DNA of 64,000 bases from Mycobacterium pinniadriaticum (GCF_026242045.1 NZ_JAPJDO010000002.1:345471-409470); one strand, 5' to 3'; positions 17,087 to 27,455 are shown, counted from the first letter of the stretch. Notes: generated from the letters alone by a model not told the origin. Translations and numbers: made by a program.

Positions 17087-17809
17087 CTACCCTCCGAACA
17101 GTGTGCCGAGCCCGGGCAGCGACGGCACAGTTCCGAGGAGGTCCAGACCCTTCCAGATGGTCACCTGGTTCGCGGTGAGCACCGGCTTGCCGACGGCGTC
17201 TTCGAGCCGGCCGATGATCGCCAGCGTGTGCATCGCGGTGTCGGGCACCAGCACCGCGTCGGCGTCGCGATGGTCGGCCGCGGTGACCATCGCGACCACC
17301 CGCTCGGCGGTCAGCGTGCCGACCTCGGCCGCCGAGTAGATGCCGTGGCTGCCCATCGCGACGACCTCAGCGCCGCCGGCAGAAAGAAACCGGACGAAAT
17401 GCTGCGCAACCTCGTCGGGATAGGACGCCGCGACCGCGACTCGCCGGATTCCCAAGCGCCCGAGCGCATCGACGAATGCGATCGATGTGGAGGAGGCGGG
17501 AACCCCGGCTGCCGCGGCGACCGCGGACACCTGGTCCAGCGCACCGGCGGGGCCGAACACGAAGCTGCCCGACGTGCACGCCCACATCACCGCGTCCGGT
17601 TGTGCGGCCGCCAGTTCGGTGGCGCCGTCGGCGAGCCGTTCGGCGCTGCCAAGGTCGAGCAAGGCGTCGACCCGATGGGCGTCCTCGCCGACCGAGGTGA
17701 TCACCACCGGCAGCCGCAACCCGCCGTCAAGCCGATTCTCGAGCGCGGGGAAGTCGTCCTCGGCGCTGTGGCCCGGGTAGAGGAGGCCGACCGTCGGCAC
17801 GTGGCTCAT
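17087..17809 (-). CDS. Asp/Glu racemase-superfamily protein (maleate isomerase/arylmalonate decarboxylase-like), second cysteine missing
   Basis: A 240-residue protein starting at the ATG at 17809, which overlaps the upstream stop by 4 nt. The superfamily is shown by GLLYPGHSAEDDFPALENRL, WACTSGSFVFGPAGA with Cys78, and the C-terminal GKPVLTANQVTIWKGL. In the second catalytic position, where the paralogue upstream has SCTN, this protein has VPDTAMHT (Asp190, Thr191). It therefore lacks one of the two acid-base cysteines used for racemisation or cis-trans isomerisation and may be a decarboxylase-like enzyme or a partner subunit. It forms an operon with 17806-18534. Confidence 0.82.
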   Translation of the reverse strand: MSHVPTVGLLYPGHSAEDDFPALENRLDGGLRLPVVITSVGEDAHRVDALLDLGSAERLADGATELAAAQPDAVMWACTSGSFVFGPAGALDQVSAVAAAAGVPASSTSIAFVDALGRLGIRRVAVAASYPDEVAQHFVRFLSAGGAEVVAMGSHGIYSAAEVGTLTAERVVAMVTAADHRDADAVLVPDTAMHTLAIIGRLEDAVGKPVLTANQVTIWKGLDLLGTVPSLPGLGTLFGG

Positions 17810-18534
17810 CGCTCCAGCAACTGCTGGCCGGGACCGACGGGCTTGCGGCCGATGAGACTCAGCGCCAGCCACATGGTGACCTGGTTGGCCGACAGTACGG
17901 GCTTTCCCAATTCGGCTTCCAGCGTTGAGATCACGTCATAGGTCGGCAGGTTGGTGCAGCTGATGAACACCGCTTCGGCGTCGGTGGTGTCGATCTCGCG
18001 GACCAGCCGCGCGGTGGCCTCGTAGGGCACCGTCCAGATGTCCGAGATCAGGCCCAACCCGGCGGCGGCGGTGACCGATATCGCACCCTCGGCGAGATAG
18101 CTGGTCAGGCCGACGGTCAATTCCGCGACGTACGGTGTGGCCGTGGCGATTCGGGTGATGCCGAGGTGGCGCAGCGCGACCAGCAGGGCGCCGCTGGTGG
18201 TAAGTGCCGCCGGCGCCCCGGCATGCATCATGGCGGCCATCAGTGCCTCTTGCCCGGCCAGCCCGCCGATGAAGCTGCCCGATGTGCACGCGTATGCGGT
18301 GACGAGCGGTGAGACCGCGGACACGTCGGCGACGCCGCGCGCCACCAACTCCGGATCGGAGACGTGCACGGCCATTTCGACCGTGGCCCGCATCGGTGCG
18401 TACGGCATGCGGGTCAGGTGGAGGCTGACGTCGTCGGGCAGCCAGCGCCACAACTCCCGGTCAAGGGCGAAATCGTAGGGCACCACAACACCAACTCCGA
18501 CCTGCTCCAGAGGTGGCGGGTGGTTCATTTTCAT
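17806..18534 (-). CDS. Maleate cis-trans isomerase/Asp-Glu racemase-superfamily enzyme
   Basis: A 242-residue protein with both catalytic cysteines: Cys83 in TAYACTSGSFIGG and Cys193 in FISCTNLPTYDV. The ending GKPVLSANQVTMWLAL is the standard one for maleate isomerase and arylmalonate decarboxylase relatives. It likely isomerises or racemises a small dicarboxylate. It is about 27% of residues identical by eye in scattered blocks to its downstream neighbour, so the pair arose by an old duplication. It is the first gene of the leftward arm of the cluster. Confidence 0.85.
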   Translation of the reverse strand: MKMNHPPPLEQVGVGVVVPYDFALDRELWRWLPDDVSLHLTRMPYAPMRATVEMAVHVSDPELVARGVADVSAVSPLVTAYACTSGSFIGGLAGQEALMAAMMHAGAPAALTTSGALLVALRHLGITRIATATPYVAELTVGLTSYLAEGAISVTAAAGLGLISDIWTVPYEATARLVREIDTTDAEAVFISCTNLPTYDVISTLEAELGKPVLSANQVTMWLALSLIGRKPVGPGQQLLER

Positions 18535-18566
18535 AGTGTGGGGGCGGTTCGGGCGTGTCGCAACTC

Positions 18567-18608
18567 GATTGTTGACAATCCGACGCCGGGATTCCTAGCC
18601 TCGGACCC
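18567..18608 (+). promoter_or_regulatory. Operator palindrome and leaderless promoter of the catabolic cluster
   Basis: Within the 74-bp divergent region, GATTGT-TG-ACAATC (18567-18580) is a palindrome with perfect 6-bp arms. It overlaps TTGACA (18572-18577), which stands 18 bp from TAGCCT (18596-18601). Transcription would begin 6-8 nt later, at the GTG start at 18609. The palindrome could bind a GntR-type repressor, but no regulator gene lies in this cluster. Confidence 0.55.
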
Positions 18609-19586
18609 GTGCCCCCTGTCCGACCGGTTGTCGCTGTGGTGTGCGCCCAGTCGAACGATCGGCCACCGGGGCTCTCGGCGCCCGATGTCGACTTCCGTTT
18701 CTGCACCGCCGACGGGCTCGCTGAGGCGGTCCGTGGGGCCCGGGCCTTGCTGCTGTGGGACTTCTTCTCGACGGTGGTTCGCGATATCTGGTCTGACACA
18801 ATCGATCTGGAGTGGATCCACATTGCCGCCGCGGGTGTAGACACCCTGCTGTTCGACGAGCTGCGAGAATCCGACATCGTGGTGACCAACGCCCGTGGTG
18901 TGTTCGACCGCCCGCTGGCCGAATACGTGCTGGGTGCCGTGATCGCCCACGCCAAGGACAGCCGCACGAGCTTCGACTTGCAGCGCCGCCGTGAATGGCG
19001 GCACCGTGAGACGCGCAGCGTCACCGGGGCCACCGCCCTGGTGGTCGGTACTGGGGGGATCGGGCGCGAGATCGCCAGGCTGCTGCGTGCGGCGGGCCTC
19101 GTGGTGCGCGGTGCCGGGCGCAGGCCGGTCTCCGACGATCCGGATTTCGGTACGGTCATCGACAGTTCCGACCTGGCGGCCGAGGTCGGGTGGTGCGATC
19201 ACCTGATTCTGGCCGCGCCGCTGACCGCGGCGACGCGGGGTCTGGTCGACGCACAGGTGCTGGCCGCCATGAAATCCGATGCGCATCTGGTGAATATCGC
19301 GCGCGGACCGATCGTCGACGAGGGGGCATTGCTCGAGGCGCTGTCGCAGCGGCGCATCGGCGGGGCGACCCTGGACGTGTTCGACACCGAGCCGCTGCCA
19401 CCCGACCATCCCTTGTGGGACGCGCCGAACGTGACCATCACCGCGCACATGTCGGCCGATGTCGTCGGCTGGCGCGACACTCTGGCCGCGCAGTTCGTCG
19501 AGAACCTCCGTCGGTGGATGTCCGGTGACCCGCTGCACAACGTCGTCGATAAGCGGCTGGGCTACGTTCCAGGTGGCGTGCGATGA
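18609..19586 (+). CDS. D-2-hydroxyacid dehydrogenase
   Basis: A 325-residue NAD(P)-dependent dehydrogenase starting at GTG 18609. The Rossmann motif GTGGIGREIARLL begins at residue 147. The catalytic triad is visible: Arg232 (NIARGPIVDEGAL), Glu261 (DVFDTEPLP) and His280 (ITAHMSADVVGW). It reduces or oxidises a D-2-hydroxy acid/2-keto acid pair. It heads the rightward arm of the cluster and overlaps the amidase gene by ATGA. Confidence 0.9.
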   Translation: MPPVRPVVAVVCAQSNDRPPGLSAPDVDFRFCTADGLAEAVRGARALLLWDFFSTVVRDIWSDTIDLEWIHIAAAGVDTLLFDELRESDIVVTNARGVFDRPLAEYVLGAVIAHAKDSRTSFDLQRRREWRHRETRSVTGATALVVGTGGIGREIARLLRAAGLVVRGAGRRPVSDDPDFGTVIDSSDLAAEVGWCDHLILAAPLTAATRGLVDAQVLAAMKSDAHLVNIARGPIVDEGALLEALSQRRIGGATLDVFDTEPLPPDHPLWDAPNVTITAHMSADVVGWRDTLAAQFVENLRRWMSGDPLHNVVDKRLGYVPGGVR

Positions 19587-20992
19587 TCACCGAGGCGACC
19601 GAACTCCTTACGGGATATCGCAATCGAACCATCTCACCGGTCGAGGCCACCCGCGCCGCGCTGGCGGCCATCGACACCTACGATCCCGTGGTCAATGCCT
19701 TTGTACTGGTGGATGCGGAAGGAGCACTCGCCGCGGCCAGAGCGTCCGAAGCCAGATGGTGGGCCGGTGAACCACTCGGCCCGGGTGACGGTATCCCGAC
19801 GTCGATCAAGGACGCGCTGTGGACCCGCGGATGGCCAACCCTTCGGGGCAGCAACCTCATCGACGCGGCGGGTCCGTGGGATGAGGATGCGCCGTGTGTT
19901 GCGCGACTGCGCGAGTCGGGCGCCGTCTTGCTCGGCAAGACCACCACTCCCGAGTACTCGTGGAAGGGCGTCACCGACTCGATTCGCCACGGTGTGACCG
20001 GCAATCCGTGGGATCCCACCACCACATCGGGCGGATCCAGCGGCGGCAGCGCGTCGGCGGTGGCGCTGGGCATGGGTCCGTGGTCGGTGGGCACCGATGG
20101 CGGCGGCTCGGTGCGGATACCGGCCGGATTCACCGGGACCGTCGCGCTGAAGCCGACTTACGGACTGATCCCCCTCTATCCGCCGAGCCCGTTCGGGACA
20201 CTGTCGCATGCCGGGCCGATGACCCGGACCGTGCGCGACGCCGCGGTTCTGCTCGACGTGATCACCGGTTTCGACGCTCGAGACTGGTCGGCCATGCCGA
20301 CCCCGACGGCCTCGTTTCTCGACGGACTCGACGACGGCGTGGCCGGCATGCGTATCGCCTACTCGCCGAATCTTGGTTTCGTGCACAATGATCCGGAGAT
20401 AGACGAGGCAGTGCGGGCCGCCGCGGAGCTGCTGGCCGAGGCCGGGGCCAACGTCGAGGAGGTCGACCCGGGGTTCTCCGATCCCGTGCAGGCCTTTCAT
20501 GTGCTGTGGTTCTCCGGTGAACACAAGGTGCTCGAAGGCCATGGCGCGCGGGACGACTTGATCGGCCGGGCCGATCCCGGGCTGCTGCGCACCGCGGCGA
20601 TCGGCGCGACACTTTCGGCATCTGATTATCTGGATGCGGTCGCCGAGCGAATGCGGTTGGGGCAGTTGATGGGACAGTTCCACCGAACTTACGACGTGCT
20701 GATCACGCCGACTCTGCCGCTGCCCGCGTTTCGCGCCGGACAGGATGTCCCCGACGGATCGACATCGCCGGATTGGACGAGTTGGACGCCCTACACGTAC
20801 CCGTTCAATCTGACCCAGCAGCCCGCGCTGAGTGTGCCGTGCGGATTCACGTCCGGTGGTCTTCCCATCGGTCTGCAGATCGTCGGTGCCCGGTACGCGG
20901 ATGAACTGGTGCTCCGGGTGGGTCAGGCCTACCAGTCGGCCACCGACTGGCACCGGTGCACCCCGAAACTGATTGCGCAGGAGGATCGATGA
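19583..20992 (+). CDS. Amidase-signature hydrolase
   Basis: A 469-residue member of the amidase-signature family. The Ser-cisSer-Lys triad is complete: Lys76 in IPTSIKDAL, the cis-serine Ser152 in GGSSGGSAS, and the nucleophile Ser176 in TDGGGSVRIPAG. The length is normal. It hydrolyses a carboxamide, releasing ammonia. Its position between a hydroxyacid dehydrogenase and a DUF3830 protein suggests a step in breakdown of an amide or N-heterocycle-derived acid, not GatA function in tRNA amidation. It overlaps both neighbours by 4 nt. Confidence 0.9.
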   Translation: MITEATELLTGYRNRTISPVEATRAALAAIDTYDPVVNAFVLVDAEGALAAARASEARWWAGEPLGPGDGIPTSIKDALWTRGWPTLRGSNLIDAAGPWDEDAPCVARLRESGAVLLGKTTTPEYSWKGVTDSIRHGVTGNPWDPTTTSGGSSGGSASAVALGMGPWSVGTDGGGSVRIPAGFTGTVALKPTYGLIPLYPPSPFGTLSHAGPMTRTVRDAAVLLDVITGFDARDWSAMPTPTASFLDGLDDGVAGMRIAYSPNLGFVHNDPEIDEAVRAAAELLAEAGANVEEVDPGFSDPVQAFHVLWFSGEHKVLEGHGARDDLIGRADPGLLRTAAIGATLSASDYLDAVAERMRLGQLMGQFHRTYDVLITPTLPLPAFRAGQDVPDGSTSPDWTSWTPYTYPFNLTQQPALSVPCGFTSGGLPIGLQIVGARYADELVLRVGQAYQSATDWHRCTPKLIAQEDR

Positions 20993-21486
20993 GCAGACTG
21001 ATCACCGTCTCACTAGACAAGCGCGGCGTGAGCTGCACCGCTCGGTTGCTCGACGAGCAGGCGCCGCGCACCTGTGCGGCGGTGTGGAACGCGCTACCGC
21101 TGTCGGCGCCGGTGTTCCACGGCAAGTACGCCCGCAACGAGATCTATACGCTGCTGCCCGCGTTCACCGCGACCGAGCCCGGCAAGGAGAACACGACGGT
21201 CACCCCGATCCCGGGTGATCTGTGCTGGTTCTCGTTCGACTCCGATGACCTCGGCAACCCGGCGTACGGCTACGAGAACTCCACCGGCACCGGCACCAGC
21301 GGCGCCATCGTCGATCTCGCCCTGTTCTACGGACGCAACAATCTGCTGATCAACGGGGATCAGGGTTGGGTCCCCGGGAATGTGTTCGGCGCCGTGATCG
21401 ACGGTCTCGATCAGATGGCGGCGGCGTGTCAGGGCCTGTGGATGGGCGGCGTGCGGGGCGAGACGCTGTCCTTTCGACGCGTCTGA
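20989..21486 (+). CDS. DUF3830 family protein
   Basis: A 165-residue protein with the cyclophilin-like DUF3830 pattern: ARLLDEQAPRTCAAVWNALP, then PVFHGKYARNEIYTLLP, and the C-terminal PGNVFGAVIDGLDQMAAACQ. The biochemical function of this family is not established; its genes often sit beside amidases and Asp/Glu racemase-like genes, exactly as here. The ATG overlaps the amidase stop (ATGA), making it the last gene of the rightward operon. Confidence 0.8.
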   Translation: MSRLITVSLDKRGVSCTARLLDEQAPRTCAAVWNALPLSAPVFHGKYARNEIYTLLPAFTATEPGKENTTVTPIPGDLCWFSFDSDDLGNPAYGYENSTGTGTSGAIVDLALFYGRNNLLINGDQGWVPGNVFGAVIDGLDQMAAACQGLWMGGVRGETLSFRRV

Positions 21487-21516
21487 ACGCATCCTCGCCG
21501 GACCTGTGACGTCCGC

Positions 21517-23071
<1,555 letters not shown>

Positions 23072-23158
23072 GGCGGCGCTCCTTTCGGCGGTCTTCGAGG
23101 GTTCATGGAAACGATGCACCGAGGTACCGACAAAAATCCGAACACACGTTCGGCCGAT

Positions 23159-24289
23159 TCAGCGCGTAACCCAACTCCCGCCCTGCAGAACGTCGGTCAC
23201 CGCCAGATCGTCGTCGAGCGCGACCAGGTCGGCTCGGGCCCCGGCGGTCAACTCGGGGGACGGAAGTCCGAGAGCACGAGCGGGATTCAGCGACGATTGC
23301 CGCACCGCGAGCTGCAGTGCCTCGTCGCGGGGTAGTCCGCTGTGCGCGACCGCGAACCCGAACACCCGGTCCATCGTGGCGGTGCTGCCTGCGATGGTGG
23401 CGGTACCGGCCAGGCGGGCCACGCCGTCGGCGACCTCGACGTCCATCGGCCCGATCCGATAGCGCCCGTCACCCATGCCGGCCGCGGCCATCGCATCGGT
23501 GATCAACGACAACCGATCGGGGCCGGCGGACCGGCTCGCGTGCCGGTAGAGCGCGGCATCGACGTGCACACCGTCGGCGATCAACTCCACGGTCACCCGC
23601 GAGTCCTCCAGCAGTGCGATCACCGGGCCGGGCTCGCGGTGATGGATCGGGCGCATCGCGTTGAACAGATGGGTTCCCACCGTCGCGCCCGCGGCGATCG
23701 CCGCCCGCGTCTGCTCGTAGGTCGCCTCGGTGTGTCCGACCGCGGCCACTGCGCCGGCGTCGATGATCTGCTCGATCGCCAGCAGCGCGCCCGCCCGTTC
23801 CGGTGCCAGGGTGACCATTCGGATCGTGCCGTCGCCGGTCCGGAGCACAGTGTCGAGTTCAGCGGGATCGGGGTCGCGCAGCAGGACGGGATCGTGTGCC
23901 CCGCAGCGTGACACGGCCAGCCAGGGTCCCTCCAGGTGGATACCGGCGATCAGCCCGTCATGTACATGGTCGGCCAGTTCCCGGACCTGGTGCAGCAAGT
24001 CGGCCGGACCGGCCGAGACCAACGAGGTGACCAGCCTGGTGGTGCCGTGTCGCCGATGGAGGTCCACCGCGGCCAGCGTGGCGGCCCGGGTTGCCGTGGA
24101 GAAATCCCAGCCGCCACCACCGTGCACGTGGGTGTCGACGAAACCGGGAACCACGGTGATCAGGTCACGCTCGGCCGGCCCGGGCGGCGGACCCGATCCC
24201 CTGGCCCGAATCGTGGCGCCCGCAACCTCAATCCAGCCCGGCCGGAACAATTCCCGGCCGGTGATCAGGGTTTGGGCGGTGAGCAGCAC
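23159..24289 (-). CDS. nagA: N-acetylglucosamine-6-phosphate deacetylase
   Basis: A 376-residue amidohydrolase. Metal and catalytic residues are visible: His54 and His56 (VDTHVHGGGG), Glu120 (IHLEGPWLA), the histidine in VGHTEATYEQ, GTHLFNAMRP, and the catalytic aspartate in LITDAMAAAGMG. It removes acetate from GlcNAc-6-phosphate. The GTG start at 24289 directly abuts the nagB stop, so nagB and nagA are one operon feeding aminosugar into glycolysis. Confidence 0.92.
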   Translation of the reverse strand: MLLTAQTLITGRELFRPGWIEVAGATIRARGSGPPPGPAERDLITVVPGFVDTHVHGGGGWDFSTATRAATLAAVDLHRRHGTTRLVTSLVSAGPADLLHQVRELADHVHDGLIAGIHLEGPWLAVSRCGAHDPVLLRDPDPAELDTVLRTGDGTIRMVTLAPERAGALLAIEQIIDAGAVAAVGHTEATYEQTRAAIAAGATVGTHLFNAMRPIHHREPGPVIALLEDSRVTVELIADGVHVDAALYRHASRSAGPDRLSLITDAMAAAGMGDGRYRIGPMDVEVADGVARLAGTATIAGSTATMDRVFGFAVAHSGLPRDEALQLAVRQSSLNPARALGLPSPELTAGARADLVALDDDLAVTDVLQGGSWVTR

Positions 24290-25075
24290 TCAGATGCCCT
24301 GCCACTCCGGTTTGGACAGGTACGTCTCCCGGTAGTAGTCGGCCAACTGCAGCCGGCGAGCCGCATTACCGTCGAGCAGCACGGTGACGTGTCGATGGTG
24401 CTGCAGGATGGTCGCGGGCCACATCGCGCTCACCGGGCCCTCGACGAGGTGGTGCACCGCTTCGGCTTTGCTGCGGCCGGTGGCCACCAGGATGACGTGG
24501 CGGGCCGCCATGATGGTGCCCAGGCCCTGCGTCAGGCAATGCGTCGGGACGCGGTCGACATCGCCGTCGAAAAAGCGGGCGTTGTCGATACGGGTCTGCC
24601 GTGTCAGCGTTTTGATGCGGGTGCGTGAGGCCAGTGACGACCCGGGCTCGTTGAAGCCGATGTGGCCGTCGGTGCCGATCCCCAGGATCTGCAGGTCGAC
24701 ACCACCCGCGGCGGCGATCGCCTCCTCGTAGTCGGCGCAGGCCGCCGGAATGTCGTCGGCCAGTCCGTCGGGGCCGTGTACCGCACCCGGTGCGAAGTCG
24801 ACGCGCGAGACGAAAACCGTGTCGATGACTTTGCGATAGCGCTCAGGATGATCGGCGGGCAGCCCGACGTACTCGTCGAGGGTGAAACCGCGCGCCTGAC
24901 GAAACGAGAGGACACCAGCGGAGTACCTCGCGGCCAGTTCGTCGTAGATCGGCAGCGGCGACGAACCGGTGGCCAGACCGAGTACGGCGCTCGGTTTTCG
25001 GGCTAGTAGCGACTCGATCGCATCGGCCGCGATGGTGCCGATCTGTCGGGTGTCCTCGAGGATGACGACTTCCAT
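24290..25075 (-). CDS. nagB: Glucosamine-6-phosphate deaminase
   Basis: A 261-residue isomerase-deaminase. Signature blocks are LGLATGSSPLPIYDEL near residue 32, the catalytic Asp67 in GFTLDEYVGL, and GIGTDGHIGFNEPG with Asp136, His138 and Glu143. It converts glucosamine-6-phosphate to fructose-6-phosphate and ammonia. It is preceded on the same strand by the EIIA gene with 14 bp between them, giving an EIIA-nagB-nagA operon. Confidence 0.93.
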   Translation of the reverse strand: MEVVILEDTRQIGTIAADAIESLLARKPSAVLGLATGSSPLPIYDELAARYSAGVLSFRQARGFTLDEYVGLPADHPERYRKVIDTVFVSRVDFAPGAVHGPDGLADDIPAACADYEEAIAAAGGVDLQILGIGTDGHIGFNEPGSSLASRTRIKTLTRQTRIDNARFFDGDVDRVPTHCLTQGLGTIMAARHVILVATGRSKAEAVHHLVEGPVSAMWPATILQHHRHVTVLLDGNAARRLQLADYYRETYLSKPEWQGI

Positions 25076-25089
25076 GGACCTGCCTGAGT

Positions 25090-25560
25090 CTAGTTGACTG
25101 CTGTGAAAAGTGCTGAACCAGAGCCTATTTCAGATCCGCTGCGCACCTCCTCGGTTACCATGACATTACCGGGCTCGCGTTCGTCCACGACGACCACCGC
25201 AACAATGGGATTCAGGCCGGCCGCCACCACAGCCGGTACGTCATAGGTGATCACTGTCTGGCCAGCTGTCACTGTGTCGCCCTCGGCGACATGGGAACTG
25301 AAACCGGCGCCATTCAGCGACACCGTATCGAGTCCGAGATGGACCAGAATGCCCACCTTCTCACTCGTCATGACGATGAAGGCGTGCGGCATCAGCTTGA
25401 AGAGCTGTCCACTGACCGGTGCCACCGCGTCGACCACCTCGCGAGGCGGGTCGACGGCGGCGCCGTACCCCACCATGCCCTGAGCGAAAACGGGATCGGG
25501 CACGTCGCCGAGGGTGACGGCGCGTCCGCGCACCGGTGCGTGGACCGGCGTAGTGCTCAC
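25090..25560 (-). CDS. PTS EIIA component (glucose/N-acetylglucosamine family, Crr-like)
   Basis: A 156-residue phosphocarrier. The GTG at 25560 is chosen because AGAGGAG lies 7 nt upstream and the family begins near here; the longer open frame is antisense to the EIICB gene. The phosphorylated His74 is in ILVHLGLDTV and the supporting His59 is in LMPHAFIVMT. It passes phosphate from HPr to the EIIB domain of the transporter encoded divergently at 25694. EI and HPr are not in the window. Confidence 0.9.
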   Translation of the reverse strand: MSTTPVHAPVRGRAVTLGDVPDPVFAQGMVGYGAAVDPPREVVDAVAPVSGQLFKLMPHAFIVMTSEKVGILVHLGLDTVSLNGAGFSSHVAEGDTVTAGQTVITYDVPAVVAAGLNPIVAVVVVDEREPGNVMVTEEVRSGSEIGSGSALFTAVN

Positions 25561-25693
25561 ATCGACTCCTCTCCCACTGATGGTCTTCGAGAATAGAGAG
25601 TCAGCGCACGCGGGCGTGGCGGAAAACATCGTCCCGTGCGCGCGGCTTTGTCTAAGCTTCGCCTGTGCTGCGACAAAGGGAGGCCGGCCGGTC
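25561..25693. promoter_or_regulatory. Divergent control region of the PTS/nag locus
   Basis: The 133 bp between the EIIA and EIICB starts hold an inverted repeat CTTTGTC/GACAAAG (25646-25652 and 25672-25678, 19-bp spacer) and a single TGGTCT (25581-25586), which is half of a DasR-like site. Both are suggestive only. No regulator gene is adjacent. Confidence 0.3.
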
Positions 25694-27262
25694 ATGAGCG
25701 AACCCACCAAAGACTCAGGGGCACAGCAAAAGTCGGTGCGACACATTCCGGGCTTCGCGCAACTGCAACGACTCGGCAAGAGCCTGATGCTGCCGATCGC
25801 CGTCCTGCCCGCGGCGGGCATTCTGCTGCGCCTGGGCCAAGACGACCTGCTGGGCCGAATCAAGGCACCGGTGATCGGACCGTTCTTCCAGGCGATGAGC
25901 GCCGCGGGCGGGGCACTGTTCACCAATCTGCCGCTGCTGTTCGCCGTCGGCGTCGCGATCGGCTTCGCCCGCAAGGCCGACGGTTCGACGGCGCTGTCGG
26001 CCGTCGTCGGATACCTGGTGATGCAGGCGGTGTTCAAGACGATGTCGCCGTTCGTCCTCGCCGGCCAACTCGACAAAGCCGGCGAACAGGCGCAGATCAA
26101 CTACAGCGTGTTCGGCGGGATCGTGGTCGGCCTGCTGACCGCTTGGCTGTTCGACCGCTACCACACCATCACCCTGCCGCCCTACCTCGGATTCTTCGGC
26201 GGCCGGCGCTTCGTGCCGATCATCGTGTCGCTGGTGACATTGGTCGTCGCGTTCGCGATGAGCTACTTCTACCCGGTCTTCGATGCCGGGCTCACCGGAC
26301 TGGGCCACTTCATCGGGGGCGCGGGCGCGCTCGGCGCGTTCGTCTACGGCTTCGCCAATCGCATGCTGATACCACTGGGCCTGCACCACATCGTCAACTC
26401 CTATGTGTGGTTCATCTACGGCAGTTACCCGACCGGGGACGGCCATGTCGTCACCGGAGAATTGAGTCGATTCGCGGCCGGTGACCCAAGCGCGGGTCTA
26501 CTCACGTCTGGTTTCTACCCGATCCTGATGTTCGGTCTGCCCGGCGCCGCCCTGGCGATGATCCACGTTGCGAACAAGAAGCAACGCAAGGTCGCGATCG
26601 GCATCCTGTCGGCAGCCGCGCTGACCGCGTTCCTCACCGGCGTGACCGAGCCGCTGGAGTTCGCCTTCATGTTCGTGGCGTTCCCGCTCTACATCGTGCA
26701 TGCCCTGCTGACCGGCCTGTCGCTGGCAATCGCCTACCTGCTGGACATCCATCTCGGGTTCTCGTTCTCGGCGGGCTTGATCGATCTGCTGCTGTACGGC
26801 ACCGCGCCCGCCGCCAAGAACATCCCGCTGCTCATCGTCATGGGGCTGGTCTTCTTCGTGGTGTATTACTTGCTGTTCCGGTTCGTCATCACGCGGTGGA
26901 ACATGCGCACTCCCGGTCGCGAGCCGGACGCGGAATTCGACGCCGAGGAGCGGGCCAACCTCAGCGAGGGCGCGGAATCCGCCACTGCCGTCGACGTCGG
27001 CGGTGCCGTATCGACCGCCCCCGCCGCGGTCGACAGCATGGCCGAGCAGCTCATCGCGGCGTTCGGCGGCCGGGAGAATCTGCGGAGCGTCGATGCGTGC
27101 ATCACCCGCCTGCGCATGGAGGTGGTCGACACCGGCAAGGTTGACGAAGGCCGATTGCGCCTGCTGGGCGCGGCCGGCGTCATCAAGTTCGGCACCAGTG
27201 TTCAGGCGGTGTTCGGCACCCAGGCCGAAGCCCTCAAGAACGAAATCACCGACGCCCTCTAG
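25694..27262 (+). CDS. PTS transporter subunit EIICB, N-acetylglucosamine or glucose specific
   Basis: A 522-residue membrane transporter. Residues 15 to about 400 form the EIIC channel with about ten membrane segments, including SLMLPIAVLPAAGILLRLG, LGLHHIVNSYVWF and the substrate loop GVTEPLEFAFMF. A linker of about 45 residues leads to the EIIB domain with phosphorylatable Cys469 in SVDACITRLRMEV. It imports and phosphorylates the sugar. The nagA and nagB context favours GlcNAc over glucose. The start is the ATG at 25694; the frame upstream is antisense to EIIA. Confidence 0.9.
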   Translation: MSEPTKDSGAQQKSVRHIPGFAQLQRLGKSLMLPIAVLPAAGILLRLGQDDLLGRIKAPVIGPFFQAMSAAGGALFTNLPLLFAVGVAIGFARKADGSTALSAVVGYLVMQAVFKTMSPFVLAGQLDKAGEQAQINYSVFGGIVVGLLTAWLFDRYHTITLPPYLGFFGGRRFVPIIVSLVTLVVAFAMSYFYPVFDAGLTGLGHFIGGAGALGAFVYGFANRMLIPLGLHHIVNSYVWFIYGSYPTGDGHVVTGELSRFAAGDPSAGLLTSGFYPILMFGLPGAALAMIHVANKKQRKVAIGILSAAALTAFLTGVTEPLEFAFMFVAFPLYIVHALLTGLSLAIAYLLDIHLGFSFSAGLIDLLLYGTAPAAKNIPLLIVMGLVFFVVYYLLFRFVITRWNMRTPGREPDAEFDAEERANLSEGAESATAVDVGGAVSTAPAAVDSMAEQLIAAFGGRENLRSVDACITRLRMEVVDTGKVDEGRLRLLGAAGVIKFGTSVQAVFGTQAEALKNEITDAL

Positions 27263-27455
27263 TCCTGCCGCCGAAGCCCGGGAGTGTCGCACCCGGGGTG
27301 CACAGATCGCGCAGAGGAAACGCATAGGCGTCGAACCTTTATCGGCCCGTGTTCTTGCCGTGACCCAGGTAGCCCATTGTTACCGAAGTGACATTTGTGG
27401 CTCGTGGTGTCGAGCCATTCCAGCGTCGAGCCGAACCAGCCGGGGTAGGGACGAG

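Noticed and set aside
25581..25586. DasR-type operator in the PTS divergent region
   Set aside because: Only one TGGTCT half-site is present; the second arm does not match, so I do not call a DasR site.
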